The translations under genes were made by a program, and so were the position numbers. From positions 1,426,001-1,490,000 of the forward strand of contig OY292279.1 in the NCBI GenBank assembly GCA_958496175.1: a stretch of 64,000 nucleotides of DNA, read 5' to 3'. Positions 53,895 through 64,000 of the stretch are shown here, one piece after another (positions within the stretch are counted from its first letter, which is position 1; each line of letters begins with the position of its first letter). The notes under the pieces were generated by a model. The model saw nothing but the letters and a program-made list of their open reading frames with translations, was not told the DNA's origin and ran no database searches. The stretch comes from Sisyra terminalis. Taxonomy: Eukaryota; Arthropoda; Insecta; Neuroptera; Sisyridae.

Positions 53895-54330
53895 GTTTAG
53901 CGGATGTCAAAGTTGTTTATGTTTCGCTCTATAGGCAACCCGGTGAGCATCAAAAAAACAAAATTCGACGATTTGCCCTTTTTGAACATGCCAATATTCA
54001 GTACTCTAACTCAAATTTCAGACATTTAAGGATGATTTTCTTTATGTCATGTAATGATTGGGATACCAAATGAAAGCTAATTGATTAATCTATTGATTTA
54101 TATAAAAAAACAGCCAATATGTCTAAACGATGACATTGAAATTTGCTTTTCCGTCAGCAACTACATCCCTTTCTAACATTTAAGGGTGGTTTTCCCCCCT
54201 TATTTTATTGAATTCAATTATGATTGGGATATCAGTTGAAAGCTAATGAGTTACTCTATCGATTAATATCAAAAAATTATCAATATCTCCAAACAATTAC
54301 TTTGAAAATTGATTTTTCTTTATCGACTCT
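36615..54330 (+). repeat. 11-unit higher-order repeat of satellite 2, period 8,167 bp
   Basis: Unit variants recur with an 11-unit period. The frame starts at 36,615, 44,782 and 52,949 (steps of exactly 8,167 bp) have the same variant (K-M with I), and the next units 37,357, 45,524 and 53,691 again agree (K-M with N). The pattern of unit lengths, six of 742 then five of 743, repeats exactly. The linked change GATTACTC to GATTAATC marks the same five units in each block. A few units in the middle (for example 40,325 versus 48,492) differ, which points to later conversion between units. Confidence 0.9.
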
Positions 54331-55582
54331 TTAGGCCCATTTAATTGCTAATTTCTCAAAAAGTAGACCTTTTATCAACATTTAAGTGTCAAATTTAGCT
54401 GCAAACCATCAATTTTATATAAGTGTAATGTTTTTAATTACTTTTTACGCGAAATCACATGATTTAAGTAACATTTTATTAAGGCCAAGGTTCGATATGG
54501 GAAAATCAATTTTCTTAGTAGTTGCTTGGAGATATTGGTACTTTTTTGATGTCAATCGATAGAGTAATTCATTATCTTTCAATAGATATCCCAATCGTAA
54601 TCGGAATCAATATATTAAGGGGGGCAAACCACCCTTAAATGTTAGAAAGGGATGTAGTTGCTGACGGAAAAGCAAATTTCAATGTCATCGTATAGACATA
54701 TTGGCTGTTTTTTAATATAAGTCAATAGAGTAATTAATTAGCTTTCATTTGGTATCCCAATCATTACATGACATAAAGAAAATCATCCTTAAATGTCTGA
54801 AATTTGAGTTAGAGTACTGAATATTGGCATGTTCAAAAAGGGCAAATCGTCGAATTTTGTTTTTTTGATGCTCACCGGGTTGCCTATAAAGCGAAACATA
54901 AACAACTTTGACATCCGCTAAACATGCAAATCAAATTGGTTAAAAATACAATTTTAAATGATGTTCGAGTGGAAGAATTGTTATATTTTGTATCATGCAC
55001 TAATAATCTATCTATTTATAGCGATAGGAGTGAAGAAATAAATATATTTTTGGCTCTAAATGAAGATAATGACAGACCCCCTTTAGACGCTTATTTCTCG
55101 AAAAGTAGACCTTTAATCAACATTTAAGTGTCAAATTTAGCTGTAAACCATCAATTTTATATAAGTGTAATGTTTTTTATTACTTTTTACGCGAATTCAC
55201 ATGATTTAAGTAACATTTTATTGAGGTTAAAAGTCGATTTAGGAAAATCAGTTTTCTTAGTAATAGCTTGGAGATATTGGTAATTTTTCGATGTCAATCG
55301 ATAGAGTTATTCATTATCTTTCATTAGATATCCCAATTATAATCGGAATCAATATATTAAGGGGGGCAAACCACCCTTAAATGTCAGAAAGGGATGTAGT
55401 TGCTGACGGAAAAGCAAATTTCAATGCCATCGCTTAGACATATTGGCTGTTTTTTTATATAAATCATTAGAGTTATTAATTAGCTTTCATTTGATATCCC
55501 AATTATTACATGACATAAAGAAAATCATCCTTAAATGTCTGAAATTTTTGACCCTAAATGAATATAATGACAGACCCCTTCT
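54331..55582 (-). repeat. Inverted, diverged satellite 2 copies (about 1.6 units)
   Basis: At about 54,330 the orientation flips. The sequence then reads the unit's reverse complement through 55,556, including one full inverted copy of the 67-codon frame (plus strand, 54,924-55,127, with one E to K difference). The copies have more substitutions than the interior of the direct array, so they did not take part in recent homogenisation. Confidence 0.93.
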
Positions 55583-55722
55583 TCAAACCTGACAACAAAA
55601 CGCCGAACTATTTTGAAAGCCACGCCCACTTTGGTTTGTATCTAACACTTATCCAAGATACAAACCAGTTCTACATATAAGTGGGCGTGGCATCCAAAAT
55701 AGTTCAGCGTTTTGTTGTCAGG
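55583..55722. mobile_element. Right terminus of satellite 2 element: hairpin of two inverted ends
   Basis: AACCTGACAACAAAACGCCG...GCCACGCCCACTTTGG (55,587-55,645) is the inverted partner of the left terminus. After about 10 bp it is followed by ATACAAACCAG...AAGTGGGCGTGGCATCC...TTTTGTTGTCAGGT (55,657-55,722) in direct orientation. The two form a long hairpin. The second may be the start of an adjacent, otherwise lost, element. Confidence 0.85.
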
Positions 55723-55952
55723 TAGCGGTAATATCGGTTCGCAAAAGTTGTCAAAATTCAAACAAGAAATGCCGTATGTAGGCTTATGAAAGTGATTTAA
55801 CAACGCTAATTACTTGACAAGTTGACGTTAAATCAAAATTCTAATTACATATTTGGTTTTAATGCAACGAATATTATATAAAAATCATAATTTCACCTAA
55901 TTTTATAGTCCAAAATTATTGAAAAGTTGGGAATTTTTCGACGGGTCTAGAC

Positions 55953-56290
55953 TTATTTTTGCGGATATTATAGCGGTTATTTTTAAGTAATATATGCGGT
56001 TATTTTTGCGGTTATTATAGCGGATATTATTGCGGTTATTTTTGCGGATATTATTGCGGATATTTTTGCGGTTATTTTTTCGTATATTATTGCGGTAATA
56101 TTTGCGGTTATTTTTGCGGATATTATTCCGGATATTATTGCGGTAATATTTGCGGTTATTTTTTCGTATATTATTGCGGTTATTTTTGGGGTTATTTTTG
56201 CGGATATTTTTGCGGTTATTTTGCAGTAATATTTGCGGTTATTTTTGCGGTAATTTTTGCGGATATTATTGCGGTTATTTTTTCGTATAT
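55953..56290 (+). repeat. 12-bp minisatellite
   Basis: About 27 degenerate copies of GCGGTTATTTTT, with variants GCGGATATTATT, GCGGTAATATTT and TCGTATATTATT. Larger multi-unit words repeat too, for example GCGGTTATTTTTTCGTATAT three times. No long frame crosses it because some units contain TAA. Confidence 0.93.
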
Positions 56291-57257
56291 CATTTGTCGC
56301 ATATTAAATCATAATTGACAACAAATATTTCACTCGATCGATAGACATCACCACTGGAATTCAATGTTGCCGAGATTTTTTGTAGGGAAACATAAAAGTT
56401 ACTTATATGAATTTTTCAACTGTCTTAAGCATTTAACGTATACTGAGCATGTTAGGACTTTATTCTGTCAACAAACACCGGCTAGCTCTCTCAAGCTAAT
56501 GGTTCCTGCTTAAAACATATGAAATTAAAATACGAGAAAAATATTTTAAGACTTGACTATAACGTGTTGCCTTAATACTTACCAGTGATACTTTTTTATT
56601 GTTTAACTTTAATGCAAAATAGTTTCACATTACACAATGGTGCTTTTTATTTTGAAAAAAATATTTGCTTGAATTTTTGAAAATCAGACTGTTGATCTTT
56701 TTGGTCGTGGTGACATTTCGTCACTTATAATTGGTTGTAAGAAAAAAAAAATAGAATTATTAATCTTTCTGTTTATTATTTAAATAACTTTTTAACACAT
56801 TTTGACTCGTGCTTTCACACCATACAGGCACATAATAGTAAAAATTACTCGTGAGCAAACTGCAACAGCTACTTAATATTTTTTCTGTCTTCATTCACGC
56901 AGTTTTTCTTGTTTCTGCTTCGAGTTAATGACATTTAATATAAATTTATTTCGGTTTTGTAAATATACTTATAAATACAATGTACAATGATCCAAGTAGT
57001 GTTGAAAAAAATAATGCAATGGAAGATAAATTTTTCTTCGCAGAAGAAACGTAGAGACGTCGTAAAATACAGTACAATTCACTCTTAAAAATATAAAATA
57101 AAATATGTACATTGAAGATATTTCAGTGTTAGCAAAATTAAATACTTCAAAAGGACGGCGGGTATATGGTTCTATTGTCTTAAAAGAAAATTCTAGTGTA
57201 CACGGAAATAACATTAAAATCGTTTACACTACTCTTACTTTTTCTATAATATTAAAG
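56291..57257. other. Intergenic, AT-rich, downstream of Gigyf
   Basis: Overlapping open frames of 72-81 codons on opposite strands at 56,969-57,323 lack codon-like composition and conserved motifs, so no gene is called. Confidence 0.5.
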
Positions 57258-57589
57258 TTTATTGATAAAACTAACAATGCAATATTTATGTTTAATAGAA
57301 TAAAATATTTCGAAAACTGTTAATATATCCTTACAATTATAAAAATACATGTTTTTTCCGATTGCAATAATAACGTTTTTACATAAAAATATTGTTGTAA
57401 ATTTCTTCAACCGAAAATTCAACACAAAGAAATAAATTACAAAACGAAAGTAAATTGTTTTTTAAGATAAAATTTGCAGAGGCATATGTTTTAATAACGT
57501 CGAACGCCCTAAAGAAGAATTAATATTCTATAGAGAACGCTTTAAAGAGAAATTGTACTGATTGCAGTTGAGAAAGAAAATAAATTCTC
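57258..57589 (-). other. Probable 3' UTR of Gigyf
   Basis: On the minus strand an AATAAA (plus-strand 57,258-57,263) lies about 330 bp after the stop codon, and an ATTAAA at about 57,490-57,495 lies about 95 bp after it. Either could position the poly(A) site; the true end cannot be set without transcripts. Confidence 0.45.
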
Positions 57590-58779
57590 CTAAATATTAT
57601 CACCATAATCTCGATCACCGACATTAATTCTATCCTGAGCCGCCGTCACGGAAAATCCTAAGCAACGTGAATCAACTTTCATCATCCGAGACTTTTTCAC
57701 TTTTTTCCCTTTTCCCTGAAAATTAAAAATAATATCAATTACTTATAAAAGATCTTGCTTTTCGATTGTTTGCTGAACAAAAATTCGAAACTATCATTAA
57801 AACTAACGCTTACGATAAAAGATAAAAGACGAGCCATGTCAAAGTTTAATTGAAAGTAAATTATTGATTACGTTTGAAGAGTTAACGTTTATATGTACGA
57901 CACTGACTGGAATATTAGGAGTGATCTCATTATTTCATACAATAAGGTCTCAAATTTTTGTTCACAGAGTAACATATTAGAAATAACGTGACTTTACTTT
58001 GACTTCTTGAAATTCTGTTGTGTTGGAGGGATTGACAGCGGGCGCTGGTACACACATATCATCTGTGTGTTGCATGGCAGCTCTGTTACGCTGTTTCGCT
58101 TTTGAACGTCGTTCCAGAAACTGACGAGCGAAATCAGACGCGACGTTGCCTTCCCCTAAATATGTACGCACATAGTCTTTCACTTCATACGGCGATTCAA
58201 TGTCCAACAAAAATCCAACGAAAATCGGTATATCCACGTCACTGTTAATCGCCGTCAATGCTTTTATACACCAACAACTAAATTCGTTGCCTAAGTCCAA
58301 CCCATTTTTGTCCACAAACTTCAACTCATTATTGCTGGACTCGTCTTTGGACGCACCGGCTGCGCTTTTGGCTTTGCTCTTATTATTGTTGCCACTTACG
58401 CTATTCACTTTTGTCTGATTGGTGGTGGCTTTGTTCGCCGAAATTTGACTAATACTTATAGCTGAACTACTTTTCGTTACACCAACCGCCGTGGCTTTCA
58501 CCGCAGCAGCTACTTTGGTTTGAGTTGAATCTTCCCAAAAACCGGTCGCTTCAACAATTAAAATCAACATTTACTCGACTATTTCTACAAGTATGTGTGT
58601 GTGTGTTGGTCGAAAAAAAAATACCTGTTGTTTGACCCCAAGTTAAACTTTGACTCGCTGAACTCCAAATTCCAGCCGACGGAACAACGGTCGCCTCCTT
58701 TTTCTCTTTTTGCTGCGCCAATCGAGCCTCCGCTGCTTGCTATAAAAACAATAAAATACAATACAACTAATAACTTCAA

Positions 58780-58829
<50 letters not shown>

Positions 58830-61800
58830 TCGGCCTAAAGTGTTAGTGATGAAATAATTTTGACAAGTTCAGCTACCTACACTTAATGATGCTGTTCTAT
58901 GGGAAACAGAATACTCACTTTCGCTGATCGTTCCTGTTCTTCGGCTTGGATTTCCGCCAAAGACTTAACTTTTTTTGGTAAGGCCGCCTTACTCGCCCAT
59001 TTAAGTTGCATTGCAGATTTCTCCATGGCACTTTGTTGCTCTTGGAATTCTTTCAATGCTTGAACTTTCGCCTGCTGTTGCTGAAGTTCGGCAGCCTTTC
59101 GCTCCTTTTCCGCTTTTTGAATTTCAGCCAACGATAAGTTTGTATTCAAGACCCCTGAGCCCGCAATCGCCGTGTTACTCAGCTGAGCTTGACACCACGG
59201 CGCTCTAGCACGCTGTTGGGTTTCCTGAATTTTTTTCAACGCTTCTGCCTGTCGCCGGGTTTGTTCTTCCTGAATTCGTTTCTCTTGTTCTTTCCTAAAA
59301 CAAAACGGTTATAAAAAAAGCTCTTCAACATTTTGTCATATCAAAAATACTTTTTCTCTTCTTCAATTCTCCGCTTTTCCTCTTCGACCGCTTTTCGTTT
59401 TGCCTCCTCTTCAAGTTTTCGCTGTTCTTTCAGTCTTCGTTTCTCTTCTAATTCCTTGGCACGCTTTTCTTCTGCTTCTCGCTTCGACTTTTCCATCTCC
59501 TTCTTCAATTTTTCCGCATCTTTTTTCAATTTCTCCTCCTGTTGTTTACGCTCCGTTTCTTTGCGTTGTTCCTCTTTTCGCTTTTCTTCCACGTCTTTTT
59601 TCGCTTTTTCTTGTTCCTCCTTTTTGCGTCGTTCTTTCTCGACTTTCTCTTGTTTGCGTTTTTCGTCCTCGTACTTTTTATCTTGCACTTTTCGTTTGTG
59701 TTCCTCCTGTTTAATGCTTGTGGTTGTTGCTTCCTTTTCTTGCAGTTGATTGTTTAGCGAATTTTCGCTCGAAGAAATTAGGGTGGTCGAGAGAGGTAAC
59801 ATTTCGGAGCGGGGTGGAATATTGGTGGTTTGTGATTCACCCCAAACGGTGGGTGTTGGATTTGTAGCATTCTGCGAGCTGGTCGTGTTTATCCAAGACT
59901 GTTGAGCGGAATTGGCAAATCTTCCCGAGTTCCAAAACGATTCCATATGCTGTAAGAAAATTACCAACATTGATCAGTTTTATACATACGCAACTTCGTT
60001 AGCGTAATATGAATGCACACTTGTCAACAACAGTTATACGTTTTTATACGCAATTCTTATCACGTGCATCAATGCCTAATATTCTTTTCCCTGCTACATG
60101 TGTATAATTTTGTAAAAAAATAAACCAATTCTTCATTTACAGAGCACGATAGCTATTTATTTATTGATAATATCAAAAGTCTTTGTTTTACGTGTTTAAT
60201 AACACTGTCATAAAGGTGAAAGATTTGAAACATATTTATATGATGATGACAATAAAATTTGGAATTGTAGAATATGAATTTATGACAGAAATTTGAACCA
60301 AGACTCTTACTTGTGTTTGATGAAGATGTCTCTGTTGCTCTTGTTGTTGATTCGATAATTGTCGAAGAAACAATTTAATTGGATCATTATCTGACGGTGT
60401 TGGCGGTTGCATTTGATCTATTGGCGCAGCGGTCATACTATTCCCGCGAGGCGCTTGACTACTACCCGGAGGTGGTACCGACATCGCGACAAGCGGCTGT
60501 TGCATGCCACCCATTTGTTGAATTAACGTTTCAATTGGATCCAAGATTTTTTGCGGTTGATGCATATTAGTTATAGGCTTCGATTCACTTATATTTACAG
60601 ACTGTTGGTTTTGAGGAGGTAGTTTATTTGCCTATTAAAAATAAATGTTATTGTCTACGTGTTTTTCCTACAATTTAATTCCAATAAACCTGTTGCATTT
60701 GATTGATCATTTGCATTAACGGGTTATTGTTTGTCTGAACCCCGGGACCTGCCAGAGATGACATGATATGGATTGATTCAGGTATAACCTGGATGGAAAA
60801 ATAATTATAGTCAATATTAAGTAAAAACAAGAAGGAAAATAATACTTGTGGCTGATTTAGTACATGTTGAGCTATGAGTTCTCTTTGTTGAAGTGATGAT
60901 AAACCGCCCCAAGGCTCAGTCTGGCTTAATGCTTGTATGGCCATCGCTTGCCTATACAGCATCTGTTGTTGCAACGATTGAAAGTGCATTTGTTGAAATT
61001 GTAAAGCCTCAGGATCCATTCCTCCAACCGGAGGTATCACTTTTTTCGGTGCTGGAAGCCCAGGCTGTTCAATTACCTAAAATATCTTTGTTTTAATAAT
61101 AACAAACAAACGAATTTAGTTAATGCACATTACTTTTAACGGTGGAATTCGAATAGACCCGATGAACGGACCAGTGCCTCCACATAACTTAACAAGTTCA
61201 CCAAGTGTAAAAAAACGTTCATCACACTGTCTTTTCAGCAGCAGCGATGTGGAGAAATATCCTGCACGATACCACTCAGTCATATCGTTTGACATGAACG
61301 GTCCTTGCAAGTCCCCTTGTGGATCCCGATAAAACCATTGATCGTGACCAACGTTGGATGGCAATGATGAGTTTATCATCGACGTACCTAAATTAGGGTT
61401 TGATTGTATTTGGTTGAATGGCATCTGATCGGTCGTACTGCCCATACGTGAAAAATTCAATACTTTGTTCGGAGATTCTTCATCCAACATTAACTTTGCC
61501 ACTAAATCGTCAGCAACTTCCTTCATCCGGTCCAGGTCCTCTTCATTTCTAAAACTATATTAATTATACACCTATTAAAACCAAAGATTTCAAGAATAAA
61601 AAAAAAAAAAAAACAGCCCTTTTTATGTCAGTAATTTTAAATAGTTTTACCACAAAACATATATCTAGTTTCTTAAAATTTATAAGATTTTGTTGTTGTC
61701 AGTGATTAAAATTTATAATTAAATTTTATAATCTCAAATGACCGGACAATAAAACTAAGGTACAAGTAAGGCAGCTCTTTTACAAGTCACTATCTGACAA

Positions 61801-63933
61801 CGTCTCATTCTCTATATTATTAATATTAAATTCTGGCATAATCAAAACTCTCCTTTGTAGCAATATTTTTACGATGGGCGGCTTATTTGCGAATCGCATC
61901 AAAAACATTGCCCGATAATGGCATGTATCACTTTGTACTTAACTTTGTACCAAAACAAATATCTGAATTTTAGTTAAACGAAGATTGATGAGTACTCAAA
62001 ATTGTTCTTACTTTTTCGCGTTTCTATCGTGTAGTGAATTGGGTGGTTTATTGATTGTTGGCTGCGTAACGTCATCCATTCTGTTATTAATTTTTGAGGA
62101 TGCTTCCGAAACTGTTTCAGCCACTTGATCCAATTCAATTTTTTTCGATGAAGATTTTGTCGGCGACTTTTGTACATCTTCATGAATTTTATTTGACTTT
62201 TCTTTACAGCCTTCAATTTCCTTAAGTTCTTCTGATTTTCTCCGATCATTTTCGTCATTTTGTTGACTCAAATTAAGTGAATTTACTGGTTGCTTACTAC
62301 TCGCAATTCTTGGCAGCTCGTCTTCATGATTCGACGTCATGTTGATTGAATCCAGTTTGTTTTTCTCTATTTTATTTTTATCAGCTTTATGAGGTTTTTC
62401 ATCTTCCATGGCTGACTTATCCACGGTCTTATTTGTACACTGAAAGTAGTGAAAATAGTGAACATGTATATTTTTTTATATAAGCGATTTACATTATTTG
62501 ATTCGTCGTCAATTATTGATGTCCCATGAAAGGCTCCACTTGCATCAAATGAACCTGAACCACCAGCTTCATTGAGATTTTCTGTTGCCCATTCCGGAAG
62601 ATGGTCATCGATCGGGCCATCCCACGGTCGACGGTACAATGGCGCTGTACCTCGATTTGCATGAGACGTATCCCCACCCGAATGCCAAGGTGCCCGAGGT
62701 CTTTCCGATCGATCTGATATAATCGATCGCTCAAATCTTTCTTCACTTAAGTCCCCCTCGCGCCAACCTGACCGACCTACAAAAAGTCAAATTTAACAAA
62801 AAGGTTTCCGAAAATGTTGAAACCAATTACTCCATTTTTCTGTGGGTCGATGATTAGTCGCGCGCCAACCGTCGGAATCTTCGTCAATGCGTTGTCGACG
62901 CCAATTTTCCACGCTTGAACCCCCCATGGAACGTGATGATGTTTCTTTTCGCGGACTCCCTGCCCCGCTCCAGTCATTCCCGTCGTTGCCGCCGCCGTTT
63001 CGTTCAGCCCAACCGCTTTGATTTCTGTCATAAGGCCTTACGGGATCGTCGAAACTGGAAATGGAACGTGAATATCCCTGATGAAACGTTGCACTTCTGC
63101 CACGACCCCTGCCTCGCTCAAGTGAACCACCCCGACCACGACTTGCCACTGTTGACGCACTTCGACTTTGCCAAAGTATCTAAAAATAAATATAAACTCC
63201 AAGTTAATACTATGAAATAATTTTGGCCACGACGTCTGGAGGCCAAAATAACATTTTTACGTCTTTAAACAATAATAATTTTTTCAATATCGTCGACTTT
63301 TTTGTAATTGAGCAATGCTAAGATCTAGAATTGAAAATCATATCAGTTGATATTGTTCATAAATCTTGATGATATTTACAATTAGTATAAATAGTATTTC
63401 TTTCAAATGTTTCAATGTTTTTCAGACAATCAACCGTGGAACTAAATTTTGACCTACCACAAGTAAATAGTTTTGCAAGTTTCCAGAGTTCTAAGACTGT
63501 GCTACGAAAAAAGCCAAAACCACTTTTGTAAACTATGTATAGACAATACTCTATTAGTTGTTTTTTTCAAAGCACTATGTTGTACAGAATAATTAGCGAC
63601 GTAAAGCAAAGTATGCTTTTTGCTCGACTTACATTTTCGTCTTCTGTGAGTGGAATTAAAGCCAATGGTAGTTGTGACTGTTCCACATACAACGATGTAA
63701 AGTTGGGTAGCGACTCCGGGGCTCGAACACCCTTTTGAAACAGTGCCAACATTTCTTCCCTTCCATAACTAAAAGCCAAGCAAAATTGGTTATATAAGGG
63801 ACAACTAATGATTGGAAAGGTTTTACCGATGCATGGCTAATTGATATTTCGTTCCTCCGCCACTGCCACCCGTATTTCCGTCTGAGGAAAGATTACGAAT
63901 CCAGGCCGGACCAAAATTCAACGAATCGGTCAT
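57590..63933 (-). CDS. Gigyf: GRB10-interacting GYF protein (GIGYF), translational repressor, 14 coding exons
   Basis: Coding exons, 5' to 3' on the minus strand: 63,933-63,827; 63,768-63,633; 63,179-62,831; 62,776-62,493; 62,439-62,012; 61,548-61,134; 61,076-60,846; 60,788-60,690; 60,631-60,311; 59,949-59,351; 59,294-58,919; 58,739-58,625; 58,548-57,998; 57,715-57,590. All junctions are GT-AG and phases agree; the sum is 4,137 nt, giving 1,378 residues. Seen: the N-terminal 4EHP-binding block [11 protein letters not shown] (residues 36-46), an RG-rich stretch (about 95-113), LPEW with FDASGAF (257-280), which matches the DDX6/Me31B-binding region, a GYF domain (about 504-560) with [16 protein letters not shown] and WYRAGYF, glutamine-rich segments, a long charged coiled coil (about 850-1,115) with two SLAEIQ motifs, and the conserved C terminus (NEFSCWC at 1,241, FLERRSK at 1,297). 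In other animals GIGYF is a cytoplasmic scaffold that brings 4EHP and DDX6 to mRNAs to repress translation; its GYF domain binds proline-rich PPGF/L-type ligands. Length is typical. Confidence 0.96.
58784..58827. repeat. (AT)22 microsatellite in a Gigyf intron
   Basis: Forty-four bp of uninterrupted AT dinucleotides inside the 179-bp intron between coding exons 11 and 12. A short GTGTGTGTGTG run lies in the next intron at about 58,594-58,606. Confidence 0.95.
60789..60845 (-). other. 57-nt in-frame intron of Gigyf (exon 7/8)
   Basis: Minus strand: CCACAA then donor GTATTATTTT, ending TTTTTCCATCCAG before GTTATACC. It is a multiple of three and has no stop, so retention would add 19 hydrophobic, aromatic residues ([19 protein letters not shown]) without changing frame. 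The neighbouring exons are Q/M/P-rich and this segment is not, which supports splicing out. Confidence 0.7.
61549..62011 (-). other. Gigyf intron 5 (463 bp)
   Basis: AT-rich, with a 15-plus A tract at about 61,600. No exon-like segment inside was needed to keep the frame. Confidence 0.8.
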
Positions 63934-64000
63934 TTTGCTTAACTGAAACTAAGAGAAAGTATTTGAAATGTACAACTGGAATATATGTATATTTATTACG
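63934..64000 (-). other. 5' UTR of Gigyf with probable splice acceptor
   Basis: The ATG (63,931-63,933) sits in AGCAAAATGACC. Nine to fifteen bases upstream the minus strand reads TTTCTCTTAGTTTCAG, a good acceptor, so the 5' leader is probably split and the promoter lies outside the window. Confidence 0.5.

Larger units (their letters stand above)
30719..54330 (+). repeat. Satellite 2: direct array of 742/743-bp units
   Basis: Thirty-one complete tandem units plus partial edge units. Anchor positions on the minus-strand open frame step by exactly 742 or 743 bp from 31,417 to 53,691; the 1-bp difference is one extra A in the run after GTGAGCATC. Interior units are almost identical. The first unit (about 31,240-31,310) and the last (about 54,190-54,330) keep different, more diverged versions of the ATCAAAAAA..TATCAATATCTCC segment. 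Each unit itself contains two related sub-repeats spaced about 166 bp (ACATTTAAGGATGATTTTC and ACATTTAAGGGTGGTTTGC starts, ATTGGGATAYC, ACTCTATYGA). No coding function is evident. Confidence 0.97.

Noticed and set aside
1..55582. Common origin of satellites 1 and 2
   Set aside because: They share only short words such as TTAAGGATGATTT; the units do not align over longer stretches by eye.
56969..57323. Overlapping 81- and 72-codon frames on opposite strands
   Set aside because: No motif, no splice context, low-complexity composition, and they lie in or beyond the probable Gigyf 3' UTR.
59333..59757. Long plus-strand frames (up to 138 codons) rich in S, F and R
   Set aside because: These are antisense shadows of the lysine/glutamate-rich coiled-coil exon of Gigyf.

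Overview
The window is nuclear DNA of an insect. It is strongly AT-rich, has GT-AG introns, and carries one complete conserved animal gene (Gigyf, 14 coding exons, minus strand, 57,590-63,933). The start of that protein ([16 protein letters not shown]) resembles fly Gigyf as I remember it, so a dipteran is likely; I cannot place the species.

Layout. 1-11.2 kb: a tandem satellite of ~339 bp monomers (about 33 copies, running off the left edge) with a hexameric higher-order repeat of exactly 2,037 bp and a locally amplified dimer block. 11.2-19.5 kb: a giant imperfect palindrome (arms ~3.3 kb or more, 40-nt loop at 15,551-15,590). It is closed on the far side by about 1.4 inverted copies of the same satellite, so satellite plus palindrome form one fold-back-like structure. 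The arms carry tRNA-derived, SINE-like units and exon-like pieces. 19.5-30.2 kb: no recognisable conserved gene. There is one candidate secreted-protein first exon, a series of repeated acceptor sites with short open exons, local duplications and a small coding-like island near 29.6-30.15 kb. 30.6-55.7 kb: a second satellite, 742/743-bp units, 31 complete copies in one orientation followed by about 1.6 inverted copies, bounded by inverted terminal sequences and a terminal hairpin. It has an 11-unit higher-order repeat of exactly 8,167 bp. 55.95-56.29 kb: a 12-bp minisatellite. 57.6-64 kb: Gigyf.

The only gene whose function can be stated is Gigyf, a translational repressor scaffold that in other animals works with 4EHP and the DDX6/Me31B helicase. 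The most unusual content is the pair of unrelated satellite arrays that share one design: a long homogenised direct array capped by a short, diverged inverted stretch. This suggests fold-back transposons whose terminal repeats expanded into satellites. The central 10 kb may hold a fast-evolving small-exon secreted-protein locus or its decayed copies, but no complete reading frame could be assembled there.
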